A stretch of DNA of 54,302 bases from positions 1-54,302 of the forward strand of contig JAGAPA010000014.1 of assembly GCA_017623455.1 (NCBI GenBank), read 5' to 3'. Shown here piece by piece: positions 1 through 7,677 of this stretch. The stretch comes from Clostridia bacterium. Lineage in GTDB: Bacteria; Bacillota; Clostridia; Christensenellales; Pumilibacteraceae. Each line of letters starts with the position of its first letter. Positions within the stretch are counted from its first letter, which is position 1. Under the pieces are notes generated by a model. It did no database searches. It was not told where the DNA came from and saw only the letters and a list, made by a program, of their open reading frames with translations. A program made the translations under genes and the position numbers.

Positions 1-1062
1 GTGAGAACAGGCATGCTGATCTCGCTTGGCGTATATGCTGTTCTTTCTGCCGTGGTGCTGATTTTCGCAGAACCGATGCTGAAGCTCATGGCGACTGATG
101 CGAGCATTATCGAAGCATCCGCATTCTACATACGAATTGAGAGTATTGCAAATATTTTTTCAATCCTCACGCAGTTCGCACTCGTAGCACTTGTTACTGT
201 CAATAAGAGCAAATACCTTTACGCGCTCACAGGTGCAAGACTTGTGCTGTGCCTCGTGTCCGATACCTTCCTCGTTTCCACTTTGCCTGTGTCGGCAAAT
301 CTCGGTGTGAATGGAATCGGATACTCCAATATCATCGTAAACGCGCTGTTGCTAGTTGTATCGCTCGTCCTTCTCGCCAAGGAAGAAGTCAAGGTGTTTA
401 GAAAGGCAAAGCTCAACTTTGTTTGGACGAAAGAATTTGCCAAGGTTGGTGGTATTTCAGGCGTGGAATCTCTCGTTCGTAATGTTGCCTATATGGTGAT
501 GATCGCGAGAATGGTCAATGTTGTTGGAGAGCAGGGAACATACTGGGTTGCCAATAACTTCATTTGGGGTTGGTTATTACTTCCGGTTCTCCAATTAGGT
601 GAACTTATTAAACGTGAAACTGCAACTGATGAAAACGCAGTTAAAAATAATTCGCTTGGATATTTTATTATAACGGTAGTAATTTGCGTTCTATGGTGCA
701 TAACTATTCCACTTTGGAAACCGTTTATGAGTCACGTGTTGAATTTTAGTGACGTTGACAAGTTGTTTGAACTTGTTATGGTGCTTTTAGGTTTTTATAT
801 GCTTTACGCCATTCAAAATGTGTTCGACTCCACCTTCTACGGACTTGGCAAAACAAACTATATGCTGTTTGAATCCGTTGCAACCAACTTAATTTACTAT
901 GGTGTAGCATTTATTCTATATCTTTGCGGAGTGTGGCAACCAACACTTATAGGAATAGCGTTATTGTTTGGCATAGGGAACGCCTTTGATAGTATAGTTT
1001 CATTTATTGCTTATGTATTCTTATTAAAGAAAAAGAAGATAAATATTTTAGATGCTGAGTAA
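1..1062 (+). CDS. MATE-family multidrug/cation antiporter, 3' part
   Basis: This is the C-terminal part of an integral membrane transporter; the gene begins before the window. The 353 visible residues hold about eight to nine hydrophobic helices separated by short loops. The layout fits the second half of a MATE (NorM/DinF-like) protein, whose full length is about 450 residues in 12 helices. MATE proteins export drugs or metabolites in exchange for Na+ or H+. The GTG at the window edge is not the true start. The reading ends with a lysine-rich cytoplasmic tail and a stop at 1060-1062. The substrate cannot be read from the sequence. A flippase of the wider MOP superfamily is the alternative. 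Confidence 0.75.
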   Translation: MRTGMLISLGVYAVLSAVVLIFAEPMLKLMATDASIIEASAFYIRIESIANIFSILTQFALVALVTVNKSKYLYALTGARLVLCLVSDTFLVSTLPVSANLGVNGIGYSNIIVNALLLVVSLVLLAKEEVKVFRKAKLNFVWTKEFAKVGGISGVESLVRNVAYMVMIARMVNVVGEQGTYWVANNFIWGWLLLPVLQLGELIKRETATDENAVKNNSLGYFIITVVICVLWCITIPLWKPFMSHVLNFSDVDKLFELVMVLLGFYMLYAIQNVFDSTFYGLGKTNYMLFESVATNLIYYGVAFILYLCGVWQPTLIGIALLFGIGNAFDSIVSFIAYVFLLKKKKINILDAE

Positions 1063-1177
1063 ATCTTTATTTGTGAACCTATAAAACCTTAAAATCTTTA
1101 CTTTTTTCTAATATTGGCTTTTAGAGGTAAAGATTTTTTATTTTTAAAGGTAACAGCAAAAACAATTGAAAAAACAA

Positions 1178-1206
1178 TTGAAAAAAGAGTAAAAAAAAGG
1201 TATAAT
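1178..1206 (+). promoter_or_regulatory. sigma-A promoter of the CoA-disulfide reductase gene
   Basis: TTGAAA (1178-1183), a 17-bp spacer and TATAAT (1201-1206) lie 23 bp before the ATG, followed by a GGAG ribosome binding site. Two CAATTG copies in A-runs, at about 1163 and 1175, overlap or precede the -35 box and could bind a regulator, which is speculative. Confidence 0.6.
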
Positions 1207-1228
1207 ATAGAAAAGGAGATTTATAGTC

Positions 1229-2917
1229 ATGAAAATCGTAATAATAGGTGGGGTTGCAGGTGGCGCAACAGCCGCAGCAAGAATAAGAAGATTAGATGAA
1301 CGTGCAGAGATTATTATTTTTGAGCGTTCGGGTTTTATTTCATACGCAAACTGTGGGTTGCCGTATTATATCGGTGGCGTTATTGAAGATAAGGAAGATT
1401 TGACGTTACAAACTCCCGAAGGCTTTTATCGTCGTTTTAGAATCAAAGCAAAAGTTAATCACGAAGTAACAGATATTGACGTACAGAACAAAACCGTACA
1501 CGTTACTGACCTAAAAACGGGAACGAGTTTTACAGAAACGTACGATAAACTCATTTTATCACCCGGAGCAAAGCCGATATTGCCCGATTTTTACATTGAA
1601 AACGAAAGAACGTTTACTCTCCGCACCGTAGAAGATACGCTTAAAATTCGTGAATTTGTAGTGCGAAAACAACCAAAAACAGCAGTTGTTATAGGCGGTG
1701 GGTTTATCGGTCTTGAAATGGCGGAAAACCTTGCTGAGCTTGGGGTTAAAACGGCTATTGTTCAACGTTCTAACCATCTTTTACCGACGGTTGACTGTGA
1801 TATGGCGTCGTTTATACACGCAAACTTCCGTCACCACGGAGTACAACTGTTACTAAATACCAACACAAATAAAATGAGTATTACCGGCGACAAAGTTTCG
1901 CTTGAGTTATCCGGCGGACAGCAGATTAGCGCGGATATGGTCGTGCTTGCCGTTGGCGTTGCGCCCGAAAATACGCTTGCGAAAAAGGCAGGCTTAGAGC
2001 TTGGAGTAAAAGGTGCAATAAAGGTGAACGGCAAAATGGAAACGTCGGTTCCCGATATCTACGCGGTGGGGGACGCCGTTCAAGTAAAGCACTTTATCAC
2101 CGAGCAAGATGCTGTAATTTCCTTGGCAGGGCCGGCAAATAAGCAAGGCCGTATTGTTGCCGATAATATTTGTGGGCTTAACAGCGAGTATAAAGGCTCA
2201 CAGGGCTCGTCTGTCATAAAACTATTCGATATGACGGTGGCAACGACGGGTATCAACGAACAGCAAGCCAAGGCGAATGGTTACGAATATGAAAAGGTAG
2301 TTTTAACGCAAAATTCGCACGCAGGATATTACCCAAACGCAACGGCAATGACAGTAAAACTGATTTTTGAAAAGAAAACCTTTAAGATTTTAGGCGCACA
2401 AATTGTTGGCTACGATGGCGTTGATAAGCGCATTGATGTTATTGCAACGGCAATACGTGCAGGTTTAAGTGCATACGAATTGAAGGATTTGGATTTGGCG
2501 TACGCACCGCCGTACTCTTCTGCGAAAGACCCCGTAAATATGGCAGGTTTTGTTGCAGAAAACATCAAAAACGGTGTAGTTAAGCAGTTTTATTATGAAG
2601 ATATTCCGTCTTTAAGAGAAAGAAAAGACGTGATTTTGCTTGATACTCGAACCCCGTTTGAATATATGCGAGGACGTGCGGACGGATTTATCAATATTCC
2701 GCTTGATGATTTAAGAGAGCGTTCAGGTGAGCTTGATAAAACAAAAAAAATCTACGTTATGTGTCAAAGTGGCTTGCGCAGTTATTTAGCTACACGAATT
2801 TTAATGCAAAACGGATTTGACGCATATAACTTTGCAGGTGGTTTTAGGTTGTATAGCAGTATTAAAAACGAAGAATTGTTATCTAAGCAATGCTACTCTT
2901 GCGGTATGGAGAAATAA
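1229..2917 (+). CDS. CoA-disulfide reductase-like flavoprotein with C-terminal rhodanese domain
   Basis: A pyridine-nucleotide-disulfide oxidoreductase of the CoADR-RHD type, 562 residues. It should reduce CoA disulfide, CoA persulfide or polysulfide with NAD(P)H in the cytoplasm. Visible features: an N-terminal FAD-binding GGVAGG turn (residues 8-13), the single redox cysteine Cys42 in a SYANCGLPYYIGG stretch typical of the CoADR/NADH oxidase clade, a central NAD-binding GGGFIGLE loop, a YAVGDA FAD motif, a dimerisation domain, and a rhodanese domain over roughly the last 100 residues with active loop CQSGLR. A further CYSC pair sits at the extreme C-terminus. A GGAG ribosome binding site 8 bp upstream fixes the ATG. 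The gene appears monocistronic. The exact sulfur substrate is uncertain. Confidence 0.88.
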   Translation: MKIVIIGGVAGGATAAARIRRLDERAEIIIFERSGFISYANCGLPYYIGGVIEDKEDLTLQTPEGFYRRFRIKAKVNHEVTDIDVQNKTVHVTDLKTGTSFTETYDKLILSPGAKPILPDFYIENERTFTLRTVEDTLKIREFVVRKQPKTAVVIGGGFIGLEMAENLAELGVKTAIVQRSNHLLPTVDCDMASFIHANFRHHGVQLLLNTNTNKMSITGDKVSLELSGGQQISADMVVLAVGVAPENTLAKKAGLELGVKGAIKVNGKMETSVPDIYAVGDAVQVKHFITEQDAVISLAGPANKQGRIVADNICGLNSEYKGSQGSSVIKLFDMTVATTGINEQQAKANGYEYEKVVLTQNSHAGYYPNATAMTVKLIFEKKTFKILGAQIVGYDGVDKRIDVIATAIRAGLSAYELKDLDLAYAPPYSSAKDPVNMAGFVAENIKNGVVKQFYYEDIPSLRERKDVILLDTRTPFEYMRGRADGFINIPLDDLRERSGELDKTKKIYVMCQSGLRSYLATRILMQNGFDAYNFAGGFRLYSSIKNEELLSKQCYSCGMEK

Positions 2918-2955
2918 TTTTCAAAATTGCCAAGCAGACAGCAACAGACGGTTGC

Positions 2956-2984
2956 TTGTCAACACCTACAGTATGTGATATAAT
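2956..2984 (+). promoter_or_regulatory. sigma-A promoter of the XRE-zinc ribbon gene
   Basis: TTGTCA (2956-2961), a 17-bp spacer and TATAAT (2979-2984). An inverted repeat GCAAC/GTTGC at 2941-2955 directly precedes the -35 box and may be an operator or a weak transcription stop for the upstream gene. Confidence 0.6.
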
Positions 2985-3012
2985 ATGACTATAAAATGTG
3001 GGTGGTGATTTT

Positions 3013-3684
3013 ATGGAAACGAAGGATATTATTTACCAATTAAGAACGAAAAAAGGATTTTCGCAGGAGGAGCTTGCGGAAAAGATATTTGTGACAAGAC
3101 AGGCAGTATCACGGTGGGAAACGGGCGAAACGGTGCCGAATACGGAAACGCTGAAGCTTTTGTCCAAGTTGTTTGACGTGTCTATCAATACGCTTCTCGG
3201 TTCTCCAAGAGCTCTTGTATGCGAGTGTTGCGGTATGCCGATTGACGATAGTAATCTCAGCCGAGAGAAAGACGGGCTTTTTAACGAGGAGTACTGCAAA
3301 TGGTGCTATGCCGACGGCGAATACACTCTTGATGTCTGGAAGCAATATGCAAAAACAGGCGGAAAGGAAAAGCTCGAAGAGTTCAAGATGCAGTTGATTT
3401 GCGAAATTAACACGCTTTTGAATATCGAAGGGTTGCCCAAGGTGGAAGACTTAAACGTGCTGTCGGGCGAATTTATTAATATGGAATACACTCTTCCAAA
3501 TGGGGGAAAAGTTAAGTTTCTCGACGATAAGCAGACGTATCTTGGCAGTCAGCTCGAAAGCAAATCGGAAGACAGATGCTTTGGTATTGCCGCAAATATG
3601 GATTTCATTTTGGTATGTACGTACGGAGAAAACGGAGAGAACCCCGAGCTTGTGTTTTACAAGAAGAGAAGACGATGCTTGTAA
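3013..3684 (+). CDS. XRE-family regulator with zinc-ribbon domain
   Basis: A 223-residue protein with an N-terminal helix-turn-helix of the XRE/Cro type (about residues 5-60; the ARQAVSRWE-type recognition helix is clear as TRQAVSRWETGET). A putative zinc ribbon follows with the pattern CxCCGMP...CKWC (about residues 70-100). The C-terminal domain of about 100 residues is often found with this ribbon and resembles a small sensory fold. I chose ATG 3013 over the upstream in-frame GTG 2998 because GGTGGTGA lies at the right distance before it. It probably acts as a metal- or ligand-responsive transcription factor. The DUF5131 gene begins 18 bp after its stop, so the two probably share a transcript. 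The target genes are unknown. Confidence 0.8.
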   Translation: METKDIIYQLRTKKGFSQEELAEKIFVTRQAVSRWETGETVPNTETLKLLSKLFDVSINTLLGSPRALVCECCGMPIDDSNLSREKDGLFNEEYCKWCYADGEYTLDVWKQYAKTGGKEKLEEFKMQLICEINTLLNIEGLPKVEDLNVLSGEFINMEYTLPNGGKVKFLDDKQTYLGSQLESKSEDRCFGIAANMDFILVCTYGENGENPELVFYKKRRRCL

Positions 3685-3702
3685 TTTGACGGAGGTGAGA
3701 GT

Positions 3703-4419
3703 ATGGCAACGTGGAATCCGTGGAGAGGTTGTAAAAAGTGCAGTGACGGCTGTCTTTATTGCTATATTCACAAGGGTGATGAAAAGCGCGGAGTTGATAC
3801 GAGTGTTATCGAAAAGACAAAAGATTTTGTAAAGCCAGCAAAACGGCTGAAGAATGGTAATTATAAAATGAAAGCTGGCATTGTGTATACCTGTTTTTCT
3901 ACCGATTTTCTGATAGAGGAAGCGGATGCGTGGCGCGCAGAATGTTGGCAAATGATAAAGGAGCGCAAGGATTGCACCTTTTTGTTTCTCACAAAGCGCA
4001 TTGACAGATTTATGGACTGCATCCCCGACGATTGGGGTGGGGGATATGATAACGTGGTTGTTTGTTGCACGGTTGAGGATCAGAAGAACGCGGATTACAG
4101 GCTCGGAATATTTTCAAAGATTCCTATAAGGCACAAGTGCATAACGGCTCAGCCTCTTATTGAAAAAATTGATATAGAACGGTATCTTGACGGTATTGAG
4201 CTTGTAGTGGTTGGTGGAGAATCAGATGTGAATGCAAGACCGCTTGATTACGCGTGGGTGCTTGATATCAGAAAGCAATGCGTCCGAAAGAACGTGTCTT
4301 TCGAATTCAGACAGTGTGGAACGCATTTTATCAAGGACGGCAAGGAGTATAAATTGCAGACTAAGGACTTATGCGCTCAGGCAAGAAAAGCGGATATAGA
4401 TTTTAAGAGCAAAAGATAA
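3703..4419 (+). CDS. DUF5131 (phage Gp37/Gp68-type) protein
   Basis: A 238-residue protein that begins with the family signature: Trp-Asn-Pro-Trp followed by a cysteine cluster CKKCSDGCLYCY (residues 10-21). That arrangement recalls an Fe-S or radical-SAM-like cofactor site. The rest looks like an alternating alpha/beta barrel, including a VVVGGES turn near residue 168 and a further Cys/His pair (QCGTHF) near the C-terminus. The family is common in phages and mobile elements, but its activity is not established. GGAGG precedes the ATG. It is probably co-transcribed with the XRE-zinc ribbon gene 18 bp upstream. Confidence 0.72.
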   Translation: MATWNPWRGCKKCSDGCLYCYIHKGDEKRGVDTSVIEKTKDFVKPAKRLKNGNYKMKAGIVYTCFSTDFLIEEADAWRAECWQMIKERKDCTFLFLTKRIDRFMDCIPDDWGGGYDNVVVCCTVEDQKNADYRLGIFSKIPIRHKCITAQPLIEKIDIERYLDGIELVVVGGESDVNARPLDYAWVLDIRKQCVRKNVSFEFRQCGTHFIKDGKEYKLQTKDLCAQARKADIDFKSKR

Positions 4420-4438
4420 TTTATGTGCCGATATAAAT

Positions 4439-4450
4439 AAATCACACCTT
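4439..4450 (+). repeat. left copy of a 12-bp direct repeat flanking the accessory island
   Basis: AAATCACACCTT occurs here, just after the DUF5131 gene, and again at 10288-10299. Between them lie phage-like and restriction-type genes and a recombinase remnant. It could mark the duplicated target of an inserted element. Twelve bases is short enough to leave room for chance. Confidence 0.4.
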
Positions 4451-4509
4451 AGTTGGGTATTCTTGGGAAAATTAAACAATAATATTTAACCAAATAGCAA
4501 GTTTGTTTG

Positions 4510-4537
4510 AAAGAGTTCGAAAAATCGGACTCTTTTC
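4510..4537 (+). terminator. Rho-independent terminator
   Basis: A stem AAAGAGTTCG / CGGACTCTTT (one G-T pair) with a 6-nt loop, followed by TTC. It lies about 90 bp after the DUF5131 stop, but just inside the left island repeat. Confidence 0.55.
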
Positions 4538-4566
4538 TATTAGTTTCTTTACAGGGCTATTCTTAC

Positions 4567-4595
4567 TTGATTTGTCTGTCAAAATATGTTATAAT
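4567..4595 (+). promoter_or_regulatory. sigma-A promoter of the KilA-N gene
   Basis: TTGATT (4567-4572), 17-bp spacer, TATAAT (4590-4595), 30 bp before the chosen ATG. Confidence 0.6.
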
Positions 4596-4625
4596 GCAAT
4601 AAAATTAGTCAAAAGGTGTAAAATT

Positions 4626-5450
4626 ATGAGAAACAAAGAAATTACTGTATTAGACAAAGAAATTCATATTAACAAAGACGATTATTTCTCTTTAACGGAT
4701 ATAGCGAAGTACAAAAATCCTGAAGCGCCTGCTGATGTTGTTAAAAATTGGCTTAGACGTAAAGACACCATAGAATTTATAGGGTTGTGGGAAAAGTTAA
4801 ACAATCCTAATTTTAACATGGTCGAATTCGACCAGTTTAAAACTGAGGCGGGACACAATTACTTTACGATGTCGCCTAAAAAATGGATTGACGGTGTAAA
4901 CGCTATCGGTATTGTATCAAAAGCGGGAAAATATAATGCAGGAACTTATGCTCATAAGGATATTGCATTACAATTCGCTTCGTGGATTTCACCCGAAATC
5001 AATTTGTATATCATAAAAGAATTCCAACGTCTTAAAGTAGAAGAACAAAAATTGCTCGGTTGGACGGTTAAGCGTGAACTAGCAAAGATAAATTATCGTA
5101 TTCACACCGACGCAATTAAAGACAATATCATAATTCCCCTTGAAATATCCAAAGAACAAGCATCTTTTGTCTATGCAAGTGAAGCAGACGTGTTAAACGT
5201 TGCACTTTTCGGTATGACGGCAAATCAGTGGCGAGATAAAAACCCTGACAAGAAAGGAAATATTCGTGATTATGCCGAAGTCTCGCAACTCGTATGCCTT
5301 TCTAACTTGGAGAACTTAAACGCTTATCTAATTGAGCAAGGCGTAAACCAACAAGAGCGTCTTATTAAACTTAACAGTGCCGCTATTCGCCAAATGAAAG
5401 TTTTGGCAGAAGAAACGTTACAACTTACTGATGGCTCGGACTCTGAATGA
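4626..5450 (+). CDS. KilA-N domain protein
   Basis: A 274-residue protein whose first 130 or so residues match the KilA-N fold: a YFSLTDIAKYKNP-type start, an NWLRRKDTIEF segment, and an AGTYAHKDIALQFASWISPE core. KilA-N is a DNA-binding module found in phage and large-DNA-virus proteins. The C-terminal half is helical, and its role is not known. I chose ATG 4626, which has AAAAGGTG upstream and a promoter 30 bp away; the longer in-frame start at 4503 would translate the preceding terminator and promoter. The stop overlaps the next ORF, suggesting co-translation with the small XRE gene. It fits a phage-derived or defence-associated cargo gene. Confidence 0.85.
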   Translation: MRNKEITVLDKEIHINKDDYFSLTDIAKYKNPEAPADVVKNWLRRKDTIEFIGLWEKLNNPNFNMVEFDQFKTEAGHNYFTMSPKKWIDGVNAIGIVSKAGKYNAGTYAHKDIALQFASWISPEINLYIIKEFQRLKVEEQKLLGWTVKRELAKINYRIHTDAIKDNIIIPLEISKEQASFVYASEADVLNVALFGMTANQWRDKNPDKKGNIRDYAEVSQLVCLSNLENLNAYLIEQGVNQQERLIKLNSAAIRQMKVLAEETLQLTDGSDSE

Positions 5451-5458
5451 GGTGCGAA

Positions 5459-5653
5459 ATGAAATTTGCAGATAAAGTAAAATATGTAAGAATGAAATTA
5501 CTCCTAACGCAGGAAGCGTTAGCAAAAGAACTTGGCGTATCCTATGCCACCATTTGCCGATGGGAAAAAGATAATCGTGAACCGCAAATCGTATCACAAG
5601 GTAAATTCTATGCCTTTTGCGAAAAACAAGGCGTTAAATTTGAAGAGAAATAA
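5459..5653 (+). CDS. small XRE-type DNA-binding protein
   Basis: A 64-residue protein made almost entirely of one XRE helix-turn-helix, with the TQEALAKELGVSYATICRWE pattern over its middle. An ATG at 5447 overlaps the KilA-N stop. The ATG at 5459, preceded by AGGTG at 4-nt spacing, is the likelier start. It is translationally coupled to the KilA-N gene and probably regulates the island. No partner toxin of recognisable type adjoins it. Confidence 0.82.
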   Translation: MKFADKVKYVRMKLLLTQEALAKELGVSYATICRWEKDNREPQIVSQGKFYAFCEKQGVKFEEK

Positions 5654-5664
5654 AAATTTTGTGA

Positions 5665-5685
5665 ATATGACGGCAGTTGTCATAT
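5665..5685. promoter_or_regulatory. palindromic operator candidate before the HTH/WYL-like gene
   Basis: Inverted repeat ATATGAC-7 nt-GTCATAT, just upstream of a TATAAT (5695-5700). Its position over a promoter suggests regulator binding. It also follows the XRE stop, so a terminator role is possible. Confidence 0.4.
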
Positions 5686-5764
5686 TTAGTATAGTATAAT
5701 ATTAAAAAAAATTTAATGCGTGGGTAAAAGATAGAAATGAAACTAAAAATAAGAGGATAAAATA

Positions 5765-6739
5765 ATGAATATTTCCACCTACATAGATGAATACGCAAGA
5801 AAGAAGAAATATTATCTTTCTTGCGATGCGGAAACAGTACACAATCTAATAAAAGGCGATGGAAAGTATTCTTTTAAATCGCAACCTGATTACACAAACT
5901 CGGAGAATCTTGCATACAACATAGAATATTCTGTAAAGAGTTATACAAGAGATAAAGATATTGCCATCAGCATCTATAAGGATTTTTGTGCGTTTCTTAA
6001 GAGTAAAGGCATTGAAATTAATGTTTCTTTTCCCCCAATAGCTGTTTCCAATTCCTTTGAGCGCTTGATGTTTATTTCAAAATATCTTCAAGATCCTCGA
6101 CACAAGGTTTCGGACCTTCAAGACCTTTTATGGGTAAGCGAAAGGACTATCCAGAATGATTTAATAAAATTGCGAGGACGAGATAATGATCCAATACAAA
6201 TATGTGGCAAAGTGTTTAAGATTGACAATTTAGAACGTGGAAAAGATGTTGTGCATTTCCCCTCTACTGCACACCCGTTATTTTTAACTCCCAATCTTAC
6301 ACAAGTGCTTGTTACGTTAAAAGGATTGAAAACTATGGGCGAAAATCCGCTTTATGCGGAATATGCTCACCTTGTCGCAATGGATATTTGGGAACAACTT
6401 TCTGATTATGCTAAAACACGAATCCATTTCGTTTTATCTGAACTCCTCCCCGAAGATTTAGCTTGGTATGAAAAATTAAGAAAGCAAGACGACGAGTCTT
6501 TTTACTCTGAATATCGTTGCAGTCCAAATGGCAACATATTTTTAGATTGCATAAAGAATGAAAAGACATTTTGCGTGGAATATGACGGCGAGGATGGCAT
6601 TTGTTTATATAGCAACTGTGTTTTTATTCCAAGAAGTATGGCAGATGGGAGTTTTGAAGTAAATAGCAATCAAGGTAAAGTTAGATTGCATTTTGATAAA
6701 ATCTTGAGAAGTGCATATACGGCAGAAGAATTGATATAA
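5765..6739 (+). CDS. HTH transcriptional regulator with WYL-like C-terminal domain
   Basis: A 324-residue protein. A DeoR/HTH_11-type helix-turn-helix sits near residues 100-135 (VSDLQDLLWVSERTIQNDLI). The last 75 residues have the spacing of the WYL barrel (IKNEKTFCVEYDG ... VRLHFDKILRSA) but lack a clear Trp-Tyr-Leu motif. WYL regulators often control phage-defence and DNA-damage genes by sensing a ligand. The first 95 residues are unusual for the family. GAGG lies before the ATG. The palindrome at 5665-5685 may be its own operator. The HTH assignment is firmer than the WYL one. Confidence 0.65.
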   Translation: MNISTYIDEYARKKKYYLSCDAETVHNLIKGDGKYSFKSQPDYTNSENLAYNIEYSVKSYTRDKDIAISIYKDFCAFLKSKGIEINVSFPPIAVSNSFERLMFISKYLQDPRHKVSDLQDLLWVSERTIQNDLIKLRGRDNDPIQICGKVFKIDNLERGKDVVHFPSTAHPLFLTPNLTQVLVTLKGLKTMGENPLYAEYAHLVAMDIWEQLSDYAKTRIHFVLSELLPEDLAWYEKLRKQDDESFYSEYRCSPNGNIFLDCIKNEKTFCVEYDGEDGICLYSNCVFIPRSMADGSFEVNSNQGKVRLHFDKILRSAYTAEELI

Positions 6740-6744
6740 AAAAA

Positions 6745-6757
6745 TGAAGCTGAGCTT
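6745..6757. promoter_or_regulatory. short palindrome before a promoter
   Basis: GAAGCT-G-AGCTTC immediately upstream of the -35 box of the following promoter. It may be an operator or a weak hairpin ending the previous transcript. Confidence 0.35.
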
Positions 6758-6759
6758 CG

Positions 6760-6788
6760 TTGAAGTTTTTATCCAGACGGTTTATAAT
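6760..6788 (+). promoter_or_regulatory. sigma-A promoter of the 193-aa gene
   Basis: TTGAAG (6760-6765), 17-bp spacer, TATAAT (6783-6788), followed by AAAGGAG and the ATG at 6827. Confidence 0.6.
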
Positions 6789-6826
6789 AAAGGCACAATA
6801 AAAATCAACCGAAAGGAGAAAATATT

Positions 6827-7408
6827 ATGAAATGCACTTTTTACAGACCTGAAACCGTAAACACAAACGAATTTGAGAATATCGTTAGTAAGCTTCGATA
6901 TGATCTTCACTTACTTGAAACGGAAAAGAGCGACGAATGGAATATATATACTTATGTTTATTCATTAAGCAAACTTGCCAAGCCACTTGCAAAAAATCCA
7001 AAGATGTCTTTCTTTGGACTTGATGAACCAGAAAGGATGCCGTCGGATGCTCGTGTTGATTTCTTTTACAGACCAACCTACATCGCAACTGCATTTATGA
7101 TGAAAGCCGTACTTTTATATCCAAGTTTGATGAATGAAGCAACCTTTCTTGATTCCGATCTCGATTTTACAGTAGATACGGTCAGAAATACTTTATCCGC
7201 TTGTATGCTCGCTTGTACGGGGCGCAACTTTGAAGGTGGCGGTGTGTTACGTCTTTCAGAATGCCTGCAAATTTTTGAGAATGCTGGAGTTGTGGAATTT
7301 ATTGAGAAATACCCCGAGATGTGTCCTGAGTTTAACTCGTTATACAAGGAGCGAAAAGCATTCATTGAAAATGGTGGAATAGATCTTCGCGAGCGTTGGT
7401 ATATGTGA
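6827..7408 (+). CDS. uncharacterised 193-aa protein
   Basis: I do not recognise this family. The protein is soluble-looking, mixed helical, with no signal peptide and no membrane segment. A glycine-rich turn (RNFEGGGVLRL) lies near residue 140, and a conserved-looking YxxYVYSLSKLAKPLAK stretch near residue 45. An AAAGGAG ribosome binding site and its own promoter argue that it is expressed. It is followed 14 bp later by a 42-codon membrane-peptide gene and then by the GmrSD-type nuclease gene, so an accessory role in defence or island maintenance is possible but unproven. Confidence 0.6.
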   Translation: MKCTFYRPETVNTNEFENIVSKLRYDLHLLETEKSDEWNIYTYVYSLSKLAKPLAKNPKMSFFGLDEPERMPSDARVDFFYRPTYIATAFMMKAVLLYPSLMNEATFLDSDLDFTVDTVRNTLSACMLACTGRNFEGGGVLRLSECLQIFENAGVVEFIEKYPEMCPEFNSLYKERKAFIENGGIDLRERWYM

Positions 7409-7422
7409 TTAAGGAGAAAAAT

Positions 7423-7551
7423 ATGCCGAATTTAGATGATTTTCACGCATTTAAAAGCACAAGCGGAGGCGCTGGTGGCGGTTGCTCTACTCCAATAGTG
7501 ATTATAGGAATTATAATTTCTATTCTATATTTGATTGGCAAGTGTGCATAA
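7423..7551 (+). CDS. 42-aa single-pass membrane peptide
   Basis: A short gene with a strong AAGGAG ribosome binding site 6 bp before the ATG, starting 14 bp after the stop of the 193-aa gene. The peptide has a polar N-terminus (MPNLDDFHAFKSTSG), a Gly-rich linker (GGAGGGC), then one hydrophobic helix rich in Ile (about residues 24-39) and a short KCA tail. It looks like a real small membrane protein. The sequence does not say whether it is a toxin-like, sensor or scaffold peptide. Operon placement with the upstream gene is clear. Confidence 0.6.
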   Translation: MPNLDDFHAFKSTSGGAGGGCSTPIVIIGIIISILYLIGKCA

Positions 7552-7677
7552 TGTTTGCTTAATCTTTGGACTTTAAGAGCACATATATTAGAAAATGGAA
7601 AAATAAGAAAAGGCACTAACAGATATATCGAAAAATATTAAAAGTGTAGGAAAAGCAATTTCAAAGGAGAAAGACTT

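Noticed and set aside
4503-4625. N-terminal extension of the KilA-N protein with a hydrophobic segment
   Set aside because: It would translate the terminator at 4510-4537 and the promoter at 4567-4595; the ATG at 4626 has a better ribosome binding site.
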